From a virus: a DNA stretch of 43,899 bases. Below, one piece after another: positions 29,500-38,165 of this stretch. The first letter of the stretch is position 1. Each line of letters opens with the position of its first letter. The stretch covers positions 1-43,899 of IMG/VR virus record IMGVR_UViG_3300040801_002077. One strand, given 5' to 3'. A program made the translations under genes and the position numbers. The notes under the pieces are model-generated. The model made no database searches. It worked only from the letters and a program-made list of their open reading frames with translations, and had not been told where the DNA came from.

Positions 29500-30039
29500 A
29501 TGCTAGCGCCACCTACCCCAGCCCAGGCAGTCCCCCCGACAACCAGTGACGATCTCTCCCTGTGGGAGGCGTACCTGGACGAGGCTGTTGGGCGGGTGGA
29601 TGCTGGCGGGGATGACCGCGAGGCCGCGTGCGGGCTGCGCCCCGGCGACCCGGACTATGAGCTGGTCACGCATGACGCGACGTATCACGGCTATGACTAC
29701 GGCTGCGAGAACCCCAACTTGCGGACATCCTATGCGCTGGTGGCACTCAGCGACGAGCAGCAGCGGGCAAGCGTCCGCCGTCCGCCGGAGTACGAGGCGC
29801 TGCGTAACATCATCCTCGGCTATACATCGAGTGTACGCCCGTGGGCGTGGTACGAGGCGGGGGACGAGGACGACGGCAGCTACAATCGGGAGCCGCGCAA
29901 GGACATGAAGTTCTGCTCGGAGTGTGGCAAGGAAAAACCGCTGCACTACTTCCACGAGGATAGTCGGCGCACGGACGGTCGGCGCAGCCGGTGCCAGACG
30001 TGCCGAAGTGCGGCGTATCGGCGGCGGAAGTATCGCTGA
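29500..30039 (+). CDS. Zinc-ribbon protein upstream of terminase
   Basis: The protein has 179 residues. Residues 15-125 are an acidic domain (LWEAYLDEAVGRVDAGG, YHGYDYGCENPNLRTSYALVALSDEQQRA) of unknown family. About residues 135-170 (FCSECGKEKPLHYFHEDSRRTDGRRSRCQTC) are the same zinc ribbon as in 29219-29416, followed by a basic tail RSAAYRRRKYR. It probably binds nucleic acid. Its position before the terminase genes suggests a packaging or late-transcription factor. Confidence 0.65.
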   Translation: MLAPPTPAQAVPPTTSDDLSLWEAYLDEAVGRVDAGGDDREAACGLRPGDPDYELVTHDATYHGYDYGCENPNLRTSYALVALSDEQQRASVRRPPEYEALRNIILGYTSSVRPWAWYEAGDEDDGSYNREPRKDMKFCSECGKEKPLHYFHEDSRRTDGRRSRCQTCRSAAYRRRKYR

Positions 30040-30060
30040 CGGACTTTTGGCGCGGCATGG

Positions 30061-30154
30061 TATAATAGTAGGTGTAGAGATAAAACAGATTTCTGAGCGC
30101 AGACCAGCGCGAGGAGCGAGAATATGCAACCGCCGGGTAACGCCCGGCGTTTTT
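30061..30154 (+). promoter_or_regulatory. Promoter, leader and attenuator before the terminase genes
   Basis: TATAAT (30061-30066) preceded by TGG forms an extended -10; no good -35. A leader of about 60 nt leads to CGCCGGG (30131-30137) paired with CCCGGCG (30143-30149) and five T (30150-30154), a terminator 20 bases before the small terminase start. The leader encodes a short peptide overlapping the terminator (30124-30156). The arrangement is that of a transcription attenuator. Confidence 0.6.
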
Positions 30155-30156
30155 GA
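30124..30156 (+). CDS. Leader peptide MQPPGNARRF over the terminator
   Basis: ATG 30124 has a strong GAGGAG box (30111-30116) seven bases upstream. Its ten codons cover both arms and the T-run of the terminator hairpin. A translating ribosome would melt the stem and allow read-through into the terminase genes. The peptide contains two Pro and two Arg codons in pairs, which could act as sensors. Confidence 0.5.
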   Translation: MQPPGNARRF

Positions 30157-30174
30157 TTCACGGTGGAGGCGACC

Positions 30175-30606
30175 ATGGCACGCTACAGCGATGAAGAACG
30201 GGCTGCCGCTGTGGCTCAACTCACGGCGGCAGGATACGGGGAAGGCAAGCCGGGGGCACTGAAAAGCGTCTCGGCGGCGCTGGATATTCCGACGAATACA
30301 TTGCGGCGGTGGTACAAGAAAAAGAGCAACCCGCCGCCTACCAAAATTGTTCGACAAAAAGAACTCGACCTGCGGCAGGCGATCCAGAACGAACTCAAGG
30401 CGATTATTCCGCAGATGAGCGCAACCCGCGACGAAGCGGACTATAAAGATCTGGTGCGGGCGTTCGGCATCATGTTCGACAAACTTCAATTGTTAGAAGG
30501 CAAGCCAACTACACGAGCTGATGTCAATGTTAACGATGCCCGCGAACGACTTGCACGCCTCATCGCTAGCCGCGCTGACAGCGACGGAACAGGAAGCGAT
30601 ACTTGA
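30175..30606 (+). CDS. terS: Terminase small subunit
   Basis: ATG 30175 has GGAGG five bases upstream and gives 143 residues. Residues 5-50 (SDEERAAAVAQLTAAGYGEGKPGALKSVSAALDIPTNTLRRWYKKK) form a helix-turn-helix of the small-terminase kind; residues 60-115 are helical and would oligomerise (LDLRQAIQNELKAIIPQM). The basic helix-turn-helix binds the packaging site. The end overlaps the large terminase gene by up to 86 bases. A general HTH regulator is less likely given the gene order. Confidence 0.8.
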   Translation: MARYSDEERAAAVAQLTAAGYGEGKPGALKSVSAALDIPTNTLRRWYKKKSNPPPTKIVRQKELDLRQAIQNELKAIIPQMSATRDEADYKDLVRAFGIMFDKLQLLEGKPTTRADVNVNDARERLARLIASRADSDGTGSDT

Positions 30607-31843
30607 TTCCCTGAGTGACGAGGAGTGCTTAGCGCTGCTTTATGACTGGTCGTTTATCGCCCGACCAAAGCAGCTTATGCCGGCGCTGGGTGATTGGGAC
30701 ACCTGGTTTCTTATCACCGGGCGCGGGTGGGGTAAGACGCGATCCGGCGCGGAAGGTGTTCGGAAGCTCGTGGACAACGGCTACCGACGGATTGCACTGG
30801 TTGCCCGCACGGCGGCGGACGCCCGCGACGTGATGGTCGAAGGTGAGAGCGGGCTGTTGAATATCTTCCCGCCGCACCAAAAACCGGTCTACGAACCCAG
30901 CAAGCGCCGAATCACATTTCATAACGGCGCAATCGCAACGACGTACAGCGCGGACAAGCCCGACCAGTTACGCGGGCCGCAGCATGACGCGGCATGGTGT
31001 GACGAGGTTGCCTCGTGGCGATACTCCGAAACGTGGGACAACCTGCAATTTGGGCTGCGCCTGGGGACACATCCGATTGTGATCGGGACGACCACCCCAC
31101 GTCCGACCAAGTTCATGCGTGATCTGCTCGCCGAGGATGGCGTCATTGTGACCGAGGGTCACACGATGGAGAACGCGGCCAACCTTGCCAAGCGGGCACT
31201 CAAAAAACTGCTGAGCAAATACGAGGGGACGCGCTTAGGCAAGCAGGAGCTAGCCGGCAAACTGCTCACGGATACGCCGGGGGCGCTGTGGACACTGGAC
31301 TTACTCGACACCACTCGCGTAAGTCGTGCGCCGAACGTGTTTGAGAAGGTGGTTGTCGGTGTTGATCCGGCAGTGACGTCCAGTAGCGAAAGCGACGAGA
31401 CCGGGATTATCGTCGTCGGTCGCGCGATTGATGGACATGTGTATGTAATTGAGGACGCCTCGGTTAATGATTCGCCGGAGAAGTGGGCGCTTGCGGCTAT
31501 TTCGGCGTATGAGCGACACGACGCCGATTCGATTGTTGCCGAGGTGAATAACGGCGGTGACCTGGTTGAATCTATCATTCGTACGGCGGCGGCCGGTCGT
31601 CCGTCTGTGCCGGCGGTTCGCACAGTCCGGGCAACACGCGGTAAGTACACGCGGGCGGAGCCGGTCTCCATGCTTTACGAGCAGCACCGGGCGCATCACG
31701 TTGGCGCATTCGCCGAGCTAGAAGACCAGCAGGCGACATGGGTACAGGGTGACCCGAACTCGCCTGACCGCCTGGACGCGCTCGTGTGGGCAGTTACATC
31801 GTTATCGCAGCAGGGCGTGGCAAGCCACTCATTTATGGATTAA
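30521..31843 (+). CDS. terL: Terminase large subunit
   Basis: The protein has 440 residues from ATG 30521 (30527 and 30536 are alternatives). GRGWGKT (67-73) is Walker A, AAWCDE (157-162) Walker B, GTTTP (189-193) the coupling motif. The nuclease part has VGVDPAVT (Asp 282), VAEVNNGGD and the final Asp in DRLDALVW. It cuts concatemers and drives DNA into the prohead by ATP hydrolysis. The N-terminal LSDEECLALLYDWSFIARPKQ resembles lambdoid and HK97-like gene-transfer-type terminases. All catalytic motifs are intact. Confidence 0.95.
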   Translation: MSMLTMPANDLHASSLAALTATEQEAILDSLSDEECLALLYDWSFIARPKQLMPALGDWDTWFLITGRGWGKTRSGAEGVRKLVDNGYRRIALVARTAADARDVMVEGESGLLNIFPPHQKPVYEPSKRRITFHNGAIATTYSADKPDQLRGPQHDAAWCDEVASWRYSETWDNLQFGLRLGTHPIVIGTTTPRPTKFMRDLLAEDGVIVTEGHTMENAANLAKRALKKLLSKYEGTRLGKQELAGKLLTDTPGALWTLDLLDTTRVSRAPNVFEKVVVGVDPAVTSSSESDETGIIVVGRAIDGHVYVIEDASVNDSPEKWALAAISAYERHDADSIVAEVNNGGDLVESIIRTAAAGRPSVPAVRTVRATRGKYTRAEPVSMLYEQHRAHHVGAFAELEDQQATWVQGDPNSPDRLDALVWAVTSLSQQGVASHSFMD

Positions 31844-31852
31844 AGGGGCATC

Positions 31853-33874
31853 ATGGGATTTAACACGGACGAAGTCAAAACAACAATTGAACAGTCGGTT
31901 CAAGAGCAAGAACCGGAAACCAGTTTAGGCGCGTCCTTCCTATTCTATGAGCCGACAACATCCGAGCTATTGCCCAACTGGGGTACGCACAAGCGTGACC
32001 GCGAGTTACGCAAGAAGTACCGAAACGAGTTCGCGTGGGTGGCCCAAAGTGCGGTGGCGGCGCTGACAAAGCGCATCCGTCAAACGCCCTGGCAACTCAA
32101 AGGCGGGCGCAACCTAACCAAGCGCTACCAGCGCGTGCTACAAAACGCGAACTTTGGCGCGGGCTGGTCGGACTTCCTCGCCCAGGTGATGCTTGACTTC
32201 CTGACGTGTGACTATGGCGCGTACATCGAGGTCATCGGACCGGGGGCGGCAGACCAACCCATCCGGGGCGGGGTGACGGGGCTTGCTCACCTGGACAGTC
32301 TGCGCTGCGTGCCAACGGGCAACCTGGAGTACCCGGTGATTTACTACAGCCGGCGCACAGGCAAGCTACACCGCCTGCACCATACGCGGGTTGTCCGGCT
32401 GGTGGACATGCCGGACGGGGATGAGCTGGTGCACGGCTGCGGACTATCGGCGCTGAGCCGGGCAGTCTCCATCATGGAGATGCAGAAGAACACGCAGCAG
32501 TATGTCACCGAGCAAACCGCCGACCAACCCCCCAGCGGAATCCTTTACAACAGCGGCATTAACGGGTCATCTTGGGAGCGTGCGTGGGAAGAATACAAGC
32601 TACGCCGTCGCAACCAGAACTATAAGGGGCCGATGGTTTTGAACGGCGGCGGGGCTAACTCGGAAGCGATTAGCGGTTCCATCGTCGGCTTCCAGAACGC
32701 CCCCGACGGCTTTGACCTTACCGAGTACATGGAGATCGCGGTGAATGCATTCGCGGCGGCGTTCGGTATTGACCGGCAAGACATCTGGCCGCTGTCAGGC
32801 AAGATGGCTGGCACGGCAACGCAAAGCGAGATCTTGTTCGAGAAGGCGCGCGGCATGGCGTTCGGCGACATCCTGCAACTGTTGGAGCGCGTGCTAAACA
32901 TGCATGTGCTACCGCCGGCGCTGAACTTCTCGTTTGAGTTTAAGGACGAGGAAAAGGATAAGCAGCGGGCTGAGCGGGACGGCATTATTGCGGAGACGGC
33001 GCTTAAGATGGTGCGGGATGGGCTGTGGACGCGAGCCGAAGCGCGGGCATATACGGCAGCACAGTCCGGCGAGTTGCGCGACGTGGTGACCAACGCGGAC
33101 GGGGAAATCGTGGAGTTACCCGACGACGAAGTGAAGCCGGACGATGCGCCGCCACCGATTGATGAAACTGAGGTGACGGATACCGACACGGACACCGAGC
33201 AGGTCGTGGACGAGACTGACGCGCAGACCGGTCAGCGGGCGGCCGATAAGGCCATCCAGGCAACGCGCTTGGACTTTGAAATAGCATTTGAGGACGTGCT
33301 CGCAGAAGCGCGGGCGGGGAACATCAGCCGCACACGGGCAGGCATTATCCTGAGAAACGAAATCAGCAACGCCGGCCGGCAAGCCATGATTGACGGGCTT
33401 GAGGAGGGCGGCGTAACGGCGACCGCCCTCGAAGGCGAGGACGCGGAGCGATACGCGGAGATCCTCGCGGAGCAGTCCGGGTACGTGACAAACTTCCTGG
33501 ATCGGGTGTACGAGGACGGTATCAGCGACGCTGAAGCGGCTACCAAGCCGGAGATGTGGTGGCGCAAGAGCATTCTCCCGTTCTTCGACGCCGGGCGACT
33601 GAGTGCGGACAAAAACGGTATGTACGAGTTCGGCGGGCCGGACGGCGAGGAGAGCTGCTGGACGTGTACAACCTTGAAGGGGCAACGGCATCGCTTCCGT
33701 ACGTGGGCGCGTCGCCGGCTGCGTCCGGGGGAGGATACGGAGAACTTCGCCTGCGGCGGGTGGCGGTGTGAGCATCGACTGCTGCCGACGGACTTACCCG
33801 CGTTTGGCACGTTGCCAGGGACGGGCGCGATTGCCCGGAACGCGAAGGAACACGATCACTCGCACGCTGCATAG
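31853..33874 (+). CDS. Portal protein fused to Mu gpF-like minor head protein
   Basis: The protein has 673 residues. Residues 1-410 are a portal (WVAQSAVAALTKRIRQTPWQL, DYGAYIEVIG, LRCVPTGNLEYPVIYY, FAAAFGIDRQDIWPLSG, EILFEKARGMAFGDIL). An acidic Thr/Asp linker (about 420-465) leads to a helical region and a C-terminal part (EMWWRKSILPFFDAGRLS, CWTCTTLKGQRHRF, CGGWRCEH) typical of Mu gpF/SPP1 gp7 head-morphogenesis proteins, with four Cys that could bind zinc. The portal forms the vertex ring; the gpF part is probably internal. Such fusions occur in several phage groups. Confidence 0.88.
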   Translation: MGFNTDEVKTTIEQSVQEQEPETSLGASFLFYEPTTSELLPNWGTHKRDRELRKKYRNEFAWVAQSAVAALTKRIRQTPWQLKGGRNLTKRYQRVLQNANFGAGWSDFLAQVMLDFLTCDYGAYIEVIGPGAADQPIRGGVTGLAHLDSLRCVPTGNLEYPVIYYSRRTGKLHRLHHTRVVRLVDMPDGDELVHGCGLSALSRAVSIMEMQKNTQQYVTEQTADQPPSGILYNSGINGSSWERAWEEYKLRRRNQNYKGPMVLNGGGANSEAISGSIVGFQNAPDGFDLTEYMEIAVNAFAAAFGIDRQDIWPLSGKMAGTATQSEILFEKARGMAFGDILQLLERVLNMHVLPPALNFSFEFKDEEKDKQRAERDGIIAETALKMVRDGLWTRAEARAYTAAQSGELRDVVTNADGEIVELPDDEVKPDDAPPPIDETEVTDTDTDTEQVVDETDAQTGQRAADKAIQATRLDFEIAFEDVLAEARAGNISRTRAGIILRNEISNAGRQAMIDGLEEGGVTATALEGEDAERYAEILAEQSGYVTNFLDRVYEDGISDAEAATKPEMWWRKSILPFFDAGRLSADKNGMYEFGGPDGEESCWTCTTLKGQRHRFRTWARRRLRPGEDTENFACGGWRCEHRLLPTDLPAFGTLPGTGAIARNAKEHDHSHAA

Positions 33875-33879
33875 CACAT

Positions 33880-33907
33880 ACCGCCCATCGAGGCGGTTTT
33901 ATTTTTG
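33880..33907 (+). terminator. Weak terminator or processing hairpin
   Basis: ACCGCC (33880-33885) pairs with GGCGGT (33892-33897), followed by TTTATTTTT. It lies between portal and protease genes; partial termination could lower downstream expression. Confidence 0.5.
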
Positions 33908-33915
33908 GAGGACAC

Positions 33916-35568
33916 ATGACCACGATTGTGGAACAGCCAGGCGGCAAGGCGCTGGAGGAGGCGGTCTATGTCTATATTGACCTAGCGGGCCGTGAAGAAC
34001 TTATATCCATCCAGCAGCAACTGAAAGAATTAATTCAGGGCGTTGAGGGGATTGAGTGGCAAGACCCGGACACGTTCCATATCACCCTCGTGTATGTCAA
34101 AGACATCTCACCAGAGGGGTTAGACCGTGTGGCACTGCCAGACGCGACCGCCTTAAATATCCGTGCCGGCAGCCTGAGCCTGTTTAACAACCCAACATCG
34201 CGGGCGCTAGTGCTGGCTGTTGACCACACGCCGGAACTCGACGCGCTGCAAAAAGAGATTTATGAATCATTTAACGGATTTGAGCGCAGTGATTTTAGCC
34301 GGCCGGAAGTTTATCAGCCGCACATCACGCTCGCTTATCTGCCGGTGACGGGGGTTGATGTGCCGATGATCGCGTTTGAACCGGTCATGCTGCTTGCAGA
34401 TACCTTTCATTATGCACGTGGGGAATACGAGGTCGTGACCACGGTCAGCCTCAACGAGCAGCCTGAGCAAGACGACAGTATGGAAGATGAGGCGGATATG
34501 GACGAGGACGAGATGACCATGACGGACATGGACGAGGACACCGGCGAGCGCGGCATTGTGGGACGGGTAAAGGACACCGTTGCCGGTGTGCGGGACACGG
34601 TCACCTCGTGGTATTCCCGCGATGCCCCGCCGCAGGAAACGCGGCTGAAGGTTAACGGGAATCAGTGGGTGATTGTGTGGTCGAATAACTTCGAGGATCG
34701 TGAGGGCGAAATCTTCACACAGAAGGCCATCGACGACTACATCACGCGGGTGGATACGGGCATCGTGGAGCCACCCGATTTGTGGGTGCATCACGCGGGT
34801 CCGGAAACGAAGATCGGTAAAGCCAAGTGGGTCGGGCGGCATGGTCACTTTGTCCTCGCCGGCGGCACGTTTGATGACACGGAGAAAGCCCGCAAGGCGC
34901 GGGACTACTACGAGCGGCATGCTGGCAAGACGTCCGTCTCGCACGGATTCACGTTCCCGGTGTGGGGCTTTGACGGCAAGTACTACAACCAATTCAACAC
35001 GTTTGAGATCAGCCTGCTCCCGCGCGGGGCAGAAGCAAACCGATACACGACATTACAGGGAGTGCGCAGTATGACGTTAGATGATAATAAGCGGCGTTAC
35101 TTAGCCAACGTGTTTGGCGAGGATGCGGCAGATGGGATACTCAACGACCTCGACAACGCGGGCAAGGCGCTGGAGGACGCACAGGCGGCGTTTAAGGCTT
35201 TTCCCCACGCGGAGGATGACCCGACGCCGGACGAGGGCGCGAAGGATGCCGACGAGGGCAACACGCCCAGCGGCAGCGAGGCGCTGCTGCCGGAACTGGT
35301 GAAGGCACAAGCCGAGGTCATGGGCATGGTGAAGGACATGACGCAGGCAATTGGCGCGTGGCGGACGGACGTTGAGTCCAAGATGGACGCGCTAGAGGCG
35401 GAGAATAAAGCGCTGCGCAACGAAATGGCGTTGACGCCGCCGGCTTCTCGCTCGGACAGCACGGTCATCCCAGACGGCGAGGCCGCCGACGAGAAGGGCA
35501 AGATCAAAGACAAAGAGAATAGCGGCGGGGATTCCTTCTGGGACTTCGCCCGTGGAGGGAATCTGTAA
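33916..35568 (+). CDS. 2H phosphoesterase / prohead protease / scaffold fusion
   Basis: The protein has 550 residues with GGAGG before the ATG. Residues 14-180 carry FHITLVYV (His 55, Thr 57) and PHITLAYL (His 136, Thr 138), the paired H-x-T motifs of 2H phosphoesterases (2'-5' RNA ligase/cyclic phosphodiesterase fold). An acidic Met/Asp/Glu linker (about 181-210) follows. Residues 245-380 resemble a capsid maturation protease (WVHHAG, KTSVSHGF with Ser 340/342 and His 343, FEISLLPRGAEAN). Residues 385-550 are helical and acidic like a scaffold. The protease processes the prohead; the 2H part may be carried into the capsid. Confidence 0.8.
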   Translation: MTTIVEQPGGKALEEAVYVYIDLAGREELISIQQQLKELIQGVEGIEWQDPDTFHITLVYVKDISPEGLDRVALPDATALNIRAGSLSLFNNPTSRALVLAVDHTPELDALQKEIYESFNGFERSDFSRPEVYQPHITLAYLPVTGVDVPMIAFEPVMLLADTFHYARGEYEVVTTVSLNEQPEQDDSMEDEADMDEDEMTMTDMDEDTGERGIVGRVKDTVAGVRDTVTSWYSRDAPPQETRLKVNGNQWVIVWSNNFEDREGEIFTQKAIDDYITRVDTGIVEPPDLWVHHAGPETKIGKAKWVGRHGHFVLAGGTFDDTEKARKARDYYERHAGKTSVSHGFTFPVWGFDGKYYNQFNTFEISLLPRGAEANRYTTLQGVRSMTLDDNKRRYLANVFGEDAADGILNDLDNAGKALEDAQAAFKAFPHAEDDPTPDEGAKDADEGNTPSGSEALLPELVKAQAEVMGMVKDMTQAIGAWRTDVESKMDALEAENKALRNEMALTPPASRSDSTVIPDGEAADEKGKIKDKENSGGDSFWDFARGGNL

Positions 35569-35570
35569 CC

Positions 35571-37004
35571 ATGGCGATCAACGTAAACGGTAAGGAATAT
35601 ACCGACGAGCAGGCACAGGCCATCATCGAAGTGATGGGCGCGAAGAACGACACCACGCAGAGCGGGTTCATCCAGCCGATGCACGGCATCAGCGATGAGT
35701 TCCCGAATGCCGGCGGCTTATTCAGTCGTCCAGGCTCTGCACCGGACATGTACAGCGCAGTACCAAGCGTTGTGCGCGGCTTGTTCGCTCGCCTGTATGC
35801 TGGGACGGATGTCATCAGCAAACTGGAATACGACATCATCACAGGTGTGGATGATGCGAGCGGGACCAACCCAACGAGCTACTGTGGGACGCCCGTAACG
35901 TCTGGGGTGGCGAAGGTCGGCACGACGCGCGCCAGCTTCGGCGAGTTCTTTATGGGCACGGAAAAGATCACCCTGAACAAGGAAGGGGGTCGTGTCGACT
36001 ACGCTGACGTGAATCGGCGGCTGCTGAACAATGTCGCGGCACAATCGGGGGTTATCCCGGAAGTTTTGGGCGCACCCGATGTCAACACAACAACCGGCGG
36101 CTTCATTTACCGTTTTGCGATTACAGCCATGCGCAAGATGGAGCGTGTGCTGTACACGGGCAATGTTGGCGTGACGGGCGCGAGTGCCGAGAAAGGCTTC
36201 ATCAAAGAGTTTGATGGCTTTGACCGGCTGATCAAGACGGGCTATACCGACGTTGAGACTGGGAATGCGATTCCGGCGGCGGACAGCATCGTCACGGACT
36301 TTGCGAACGCAGATGCGACGGTGGGCGGCAACGGCATCGTTGACCTGATGTCCAACATCGAATATCGCCTGACGCAACTGGCGGAGCGTAACGAGCTTGA
36401 TCCGGCACAGATCGAACTGGGGATGCGCCCAGACCTGTTCTACGCGCTAACGGCAATCTGGCCGAGCAGTTACCTCACCGACGGCAACACGGTCACCAGC
36501 GCTAACGGTGAACGTGTGAACATCAATGCTGAAACGGCTATCGAGATGCGCGACACCATGCGCCAGCAGCGCTATCTGATGCTGAACGGCAAGCAGATTC
36601 GCGTGAATCTCGCCGACGGCATTGAGCAGACCGTGAACGGCGAAGGGTTCAGCACGAGTATCTACTTCATTCCGATTGTTGCCGGCGGCGAGCGGGTGAC
36701 ATTCATTGACGGTTTTGACCAGAACAATGCTGAGATCCAAGAGCTTGTCCAGCTTCTGGGTAGCAACGACTACCGGACGAGCAACGCCGGCTTCTGGGCG
36801 ATGACCAAAAGACAGACGGGCATGTGTTTCGAGTTGCTGTTCGCTGCCCAGCCGCGTCTCATCATGCGGACGCCTTGGTTGGCGGCACGCATTGAGAACG
36901 TGAACTACAAGCTAACGAACGGCTACAGCCGTAGCCCGTATCCGAGTGAGCCGTACTACGCGAACGGCGGGCGCTATCTGAACGATCCGTATAGCGGCGC
37001 GTAA
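35571..37004 (+). CDS. Major capsid protein
   Basis: The protein has 477 residues and starts two bases after the protease/scaffold stop. It has the composition and order expected for an HK97-fold capsid (LEYDIITGVDDASGTNPTSYCGTPVTSG, MRKMERVLYTGNVGVTGASAEKGF, LAERNELDPAQIELGMRPDLFYALTAIWPSSYLTDGN, VAGGERVTFIDGFDQNNAEIQELVQLLGS). The position directly behind protease and scaffold is the strongest evidence. It is long for the family and may contain an insertion domain. It forms the icosahedral shell and is a likely substrate of the neighbouring glycosyltransferases. Confidence 0.85.
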   Translation: MAINVNGKEYTDEQAQAIIEVMGAKNDTTQSGFIQPMHGISDEFPNAGGLFSRPGSAPDMYSAVPSVVRGLFARLYAGTDVISKLEYDIITGVDDASGTNPTSYCGTPVTSGVAKVGTTRASFGEFFMGTEKITLNKEGGRVDYADVNRRLLNNVAAQSGVIPEVLGAPDVNTTTGGFIYRFAITAMRKMERVLYTGNVGVTGASAEKGFIKEFDGFDRLIKTGYTDVETGNAIPAADSIVTDFANADATVGGNGIVDLMSNIEYRLTQLAERNELDPAQIELGMRPDLFYALTAIWPSSYLTDGNTVTSANGERVNINAETAIEMRDTMRQQRYLMLNGKQIRVNLADGIEQTVNGEGFSTSIYFIPIVAGGERVTFIDGFDQNNAEIQELVQLLGSNDYRTSNAGFWAMTKRQTGMCFELLFAAQPRLIMRTPWLAARIENVNYKLTNGYSRSPYPSEPYYANGGRYLNDPYSGA

Positions 37005-37007
37005 CCC

Positions 37008-38165
37008 ATGATTGCCACGGTTGTGATCCCCGTCTCACCCCACCACGGTGAGACGGGCGTGTATGAGGAGGCAGTCGCCAGCGTCCACGCGCAAACCGTG
37101 CCTACTGCCCTCGAAGTCGTCCATGACACGGACGGCAACGGGGCAGCCTGGGCGCGGAACGTTGGCACGCGGCAGGTTGAAACACCGTTCGTCGTCTATC
37201 TGGACGCGGACGACCTGCTTGAGCCGGCATTTGTGGAGCAAGCGGTGCAGCATTACCAGCGCGGTCAGTACGTGTATACCGACTGGATGCTAGACGGCGA
37301 CCGCAAGACCATGCCGGACTGCCTGAACTCACGAAAGAATGGGCTGGAGCACATCGTGACGACACTCTTGCCCGTTGCCGCGTGGCGGGCGGCTGGCGGG
37401 TTCGATGAAGAACTGGACACGCTTGAGGACGAGGACTTTTACCGGAGGCTGCATAGCTATGGCTGGTGCGGGGCGCGTTGCCCGGAGCGGCTGGTGACCT
37501 ATCGCCGCGAGAAGGGGCACAGCCTGACGAACCGCACACGGGTTGACAACGAGACATTTCGTAAGCGTGTTGATCAACACGCCCGTTTATTTGATGAGCG
37601 ATACAGGAGGTTTGGCGGAATGGGCTGCGGATGCAATGAGGAAACGGTCAAGCCCCCGGAATCGGGTGAGGACGATGTACTGGTTGAGACGCTGTACTCG
37701 CCAATGACGCAGGTTGGCGCGGTGACCAAGCGCAAGTACCCGCGCCGGGGCATGGGCTATCCGATGTGGATGGACCGCCGCGACGCCGAAGCGCGCCCGG
37801 ACTTGTTCCGCATTCTGGCGAGCAACCCGGGCAGCGTGTCACCGGATCCGGCACGGGTGATCGAACTGGCACAGCGGGCGATGACTGACGAGGGTAAGCA
37901 AGCAGATACTCCCCCAGCGCCAGCACCCAAGCCGCCCACACGGCCGCCGCTACAGCCATCGCCGGACGACCCACCACCGACGAAACCGAAACCGCCAACG
38001 CGACCGCCGGCTACTCAGGAAGCTGATCACCAAACGGGTGTGGATGCGATGGGGCGCGAGGACGTGAAGGCGGCGCTTGATGATCTCGACGTGGAATATA
38101 GCAAGTATGCCCACACGTCCACGCTCAAGGACTTGCTGAGAGAGCACTATGCCCCCGCTGATTAG
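37008..38165 (+). CDS. GT2 glycosyltransferase with Pro-rich linker and SAP/HeH-like end
   Basis: The protein has 385 residues. IATVVIPVSPHHGETGVYEEAVASVHAQ and FVVYLDADDLLEP (DxD-type Asp triad) with EDEDFYRRLHSYGW are GT-A, family 2 features. Cysteines (GCGCN) and a segment about residues 220-290 (LVETLYSPMTQVGAVTKRKYPRRGMGYPMWMDRRDAEARPD) follow, then a Pro-rich stretch, and a last helical hairpin (EDVKAALDDLDVEYSKYAHTSTLKDLLREHY) like SAP/HeH DNA-associated motifs. It adjoins the capsid gene and overlaps the next glycosyltransferase by 17 bases. It probably glycosylates a virion protein. Confidence 0.8.
   Translation: MIATVVIPVSPHHGETGVYEEAVASVHAQTVPTALEVVHDTDGNGAAWARNVGTRQVETPFVVYLDADDLLEPAFVEQAVQHYQRGQYVYTDWMLDGDRKTMPDCLNSRKNGLEHIVTTLLPVAAWRAAGGFDEELDTLEDEDFYRRLHSYGWCGARCPERLVTYRREKGHSLTNRTRVDNETFRKRVDQHARLFDERYRRFGGMGCGCNEETVKPPESGEDDVLVETLYSPMTQVGAVTKRKYPRRGMGYPMWMDRRDAEARPDLFRILASNPGSVSPDPARVIELAQRAMTDEGKQADTPPAPAPKPPTRPPLQPSPDDPPPTKPKPPTRPPATQEADHQTGVDAMGREDVKAALDDLDVEYSKYAHTSTLKDLLREHYAPAD

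Noticed and set aside
32620-33810. Minus-strand open frames opposite the portal fusion
   Set aside because: Low-complexity Ser/Pro/Arg composition and overlap with a well-supported gene on the other strand; no neighbours on that strand.
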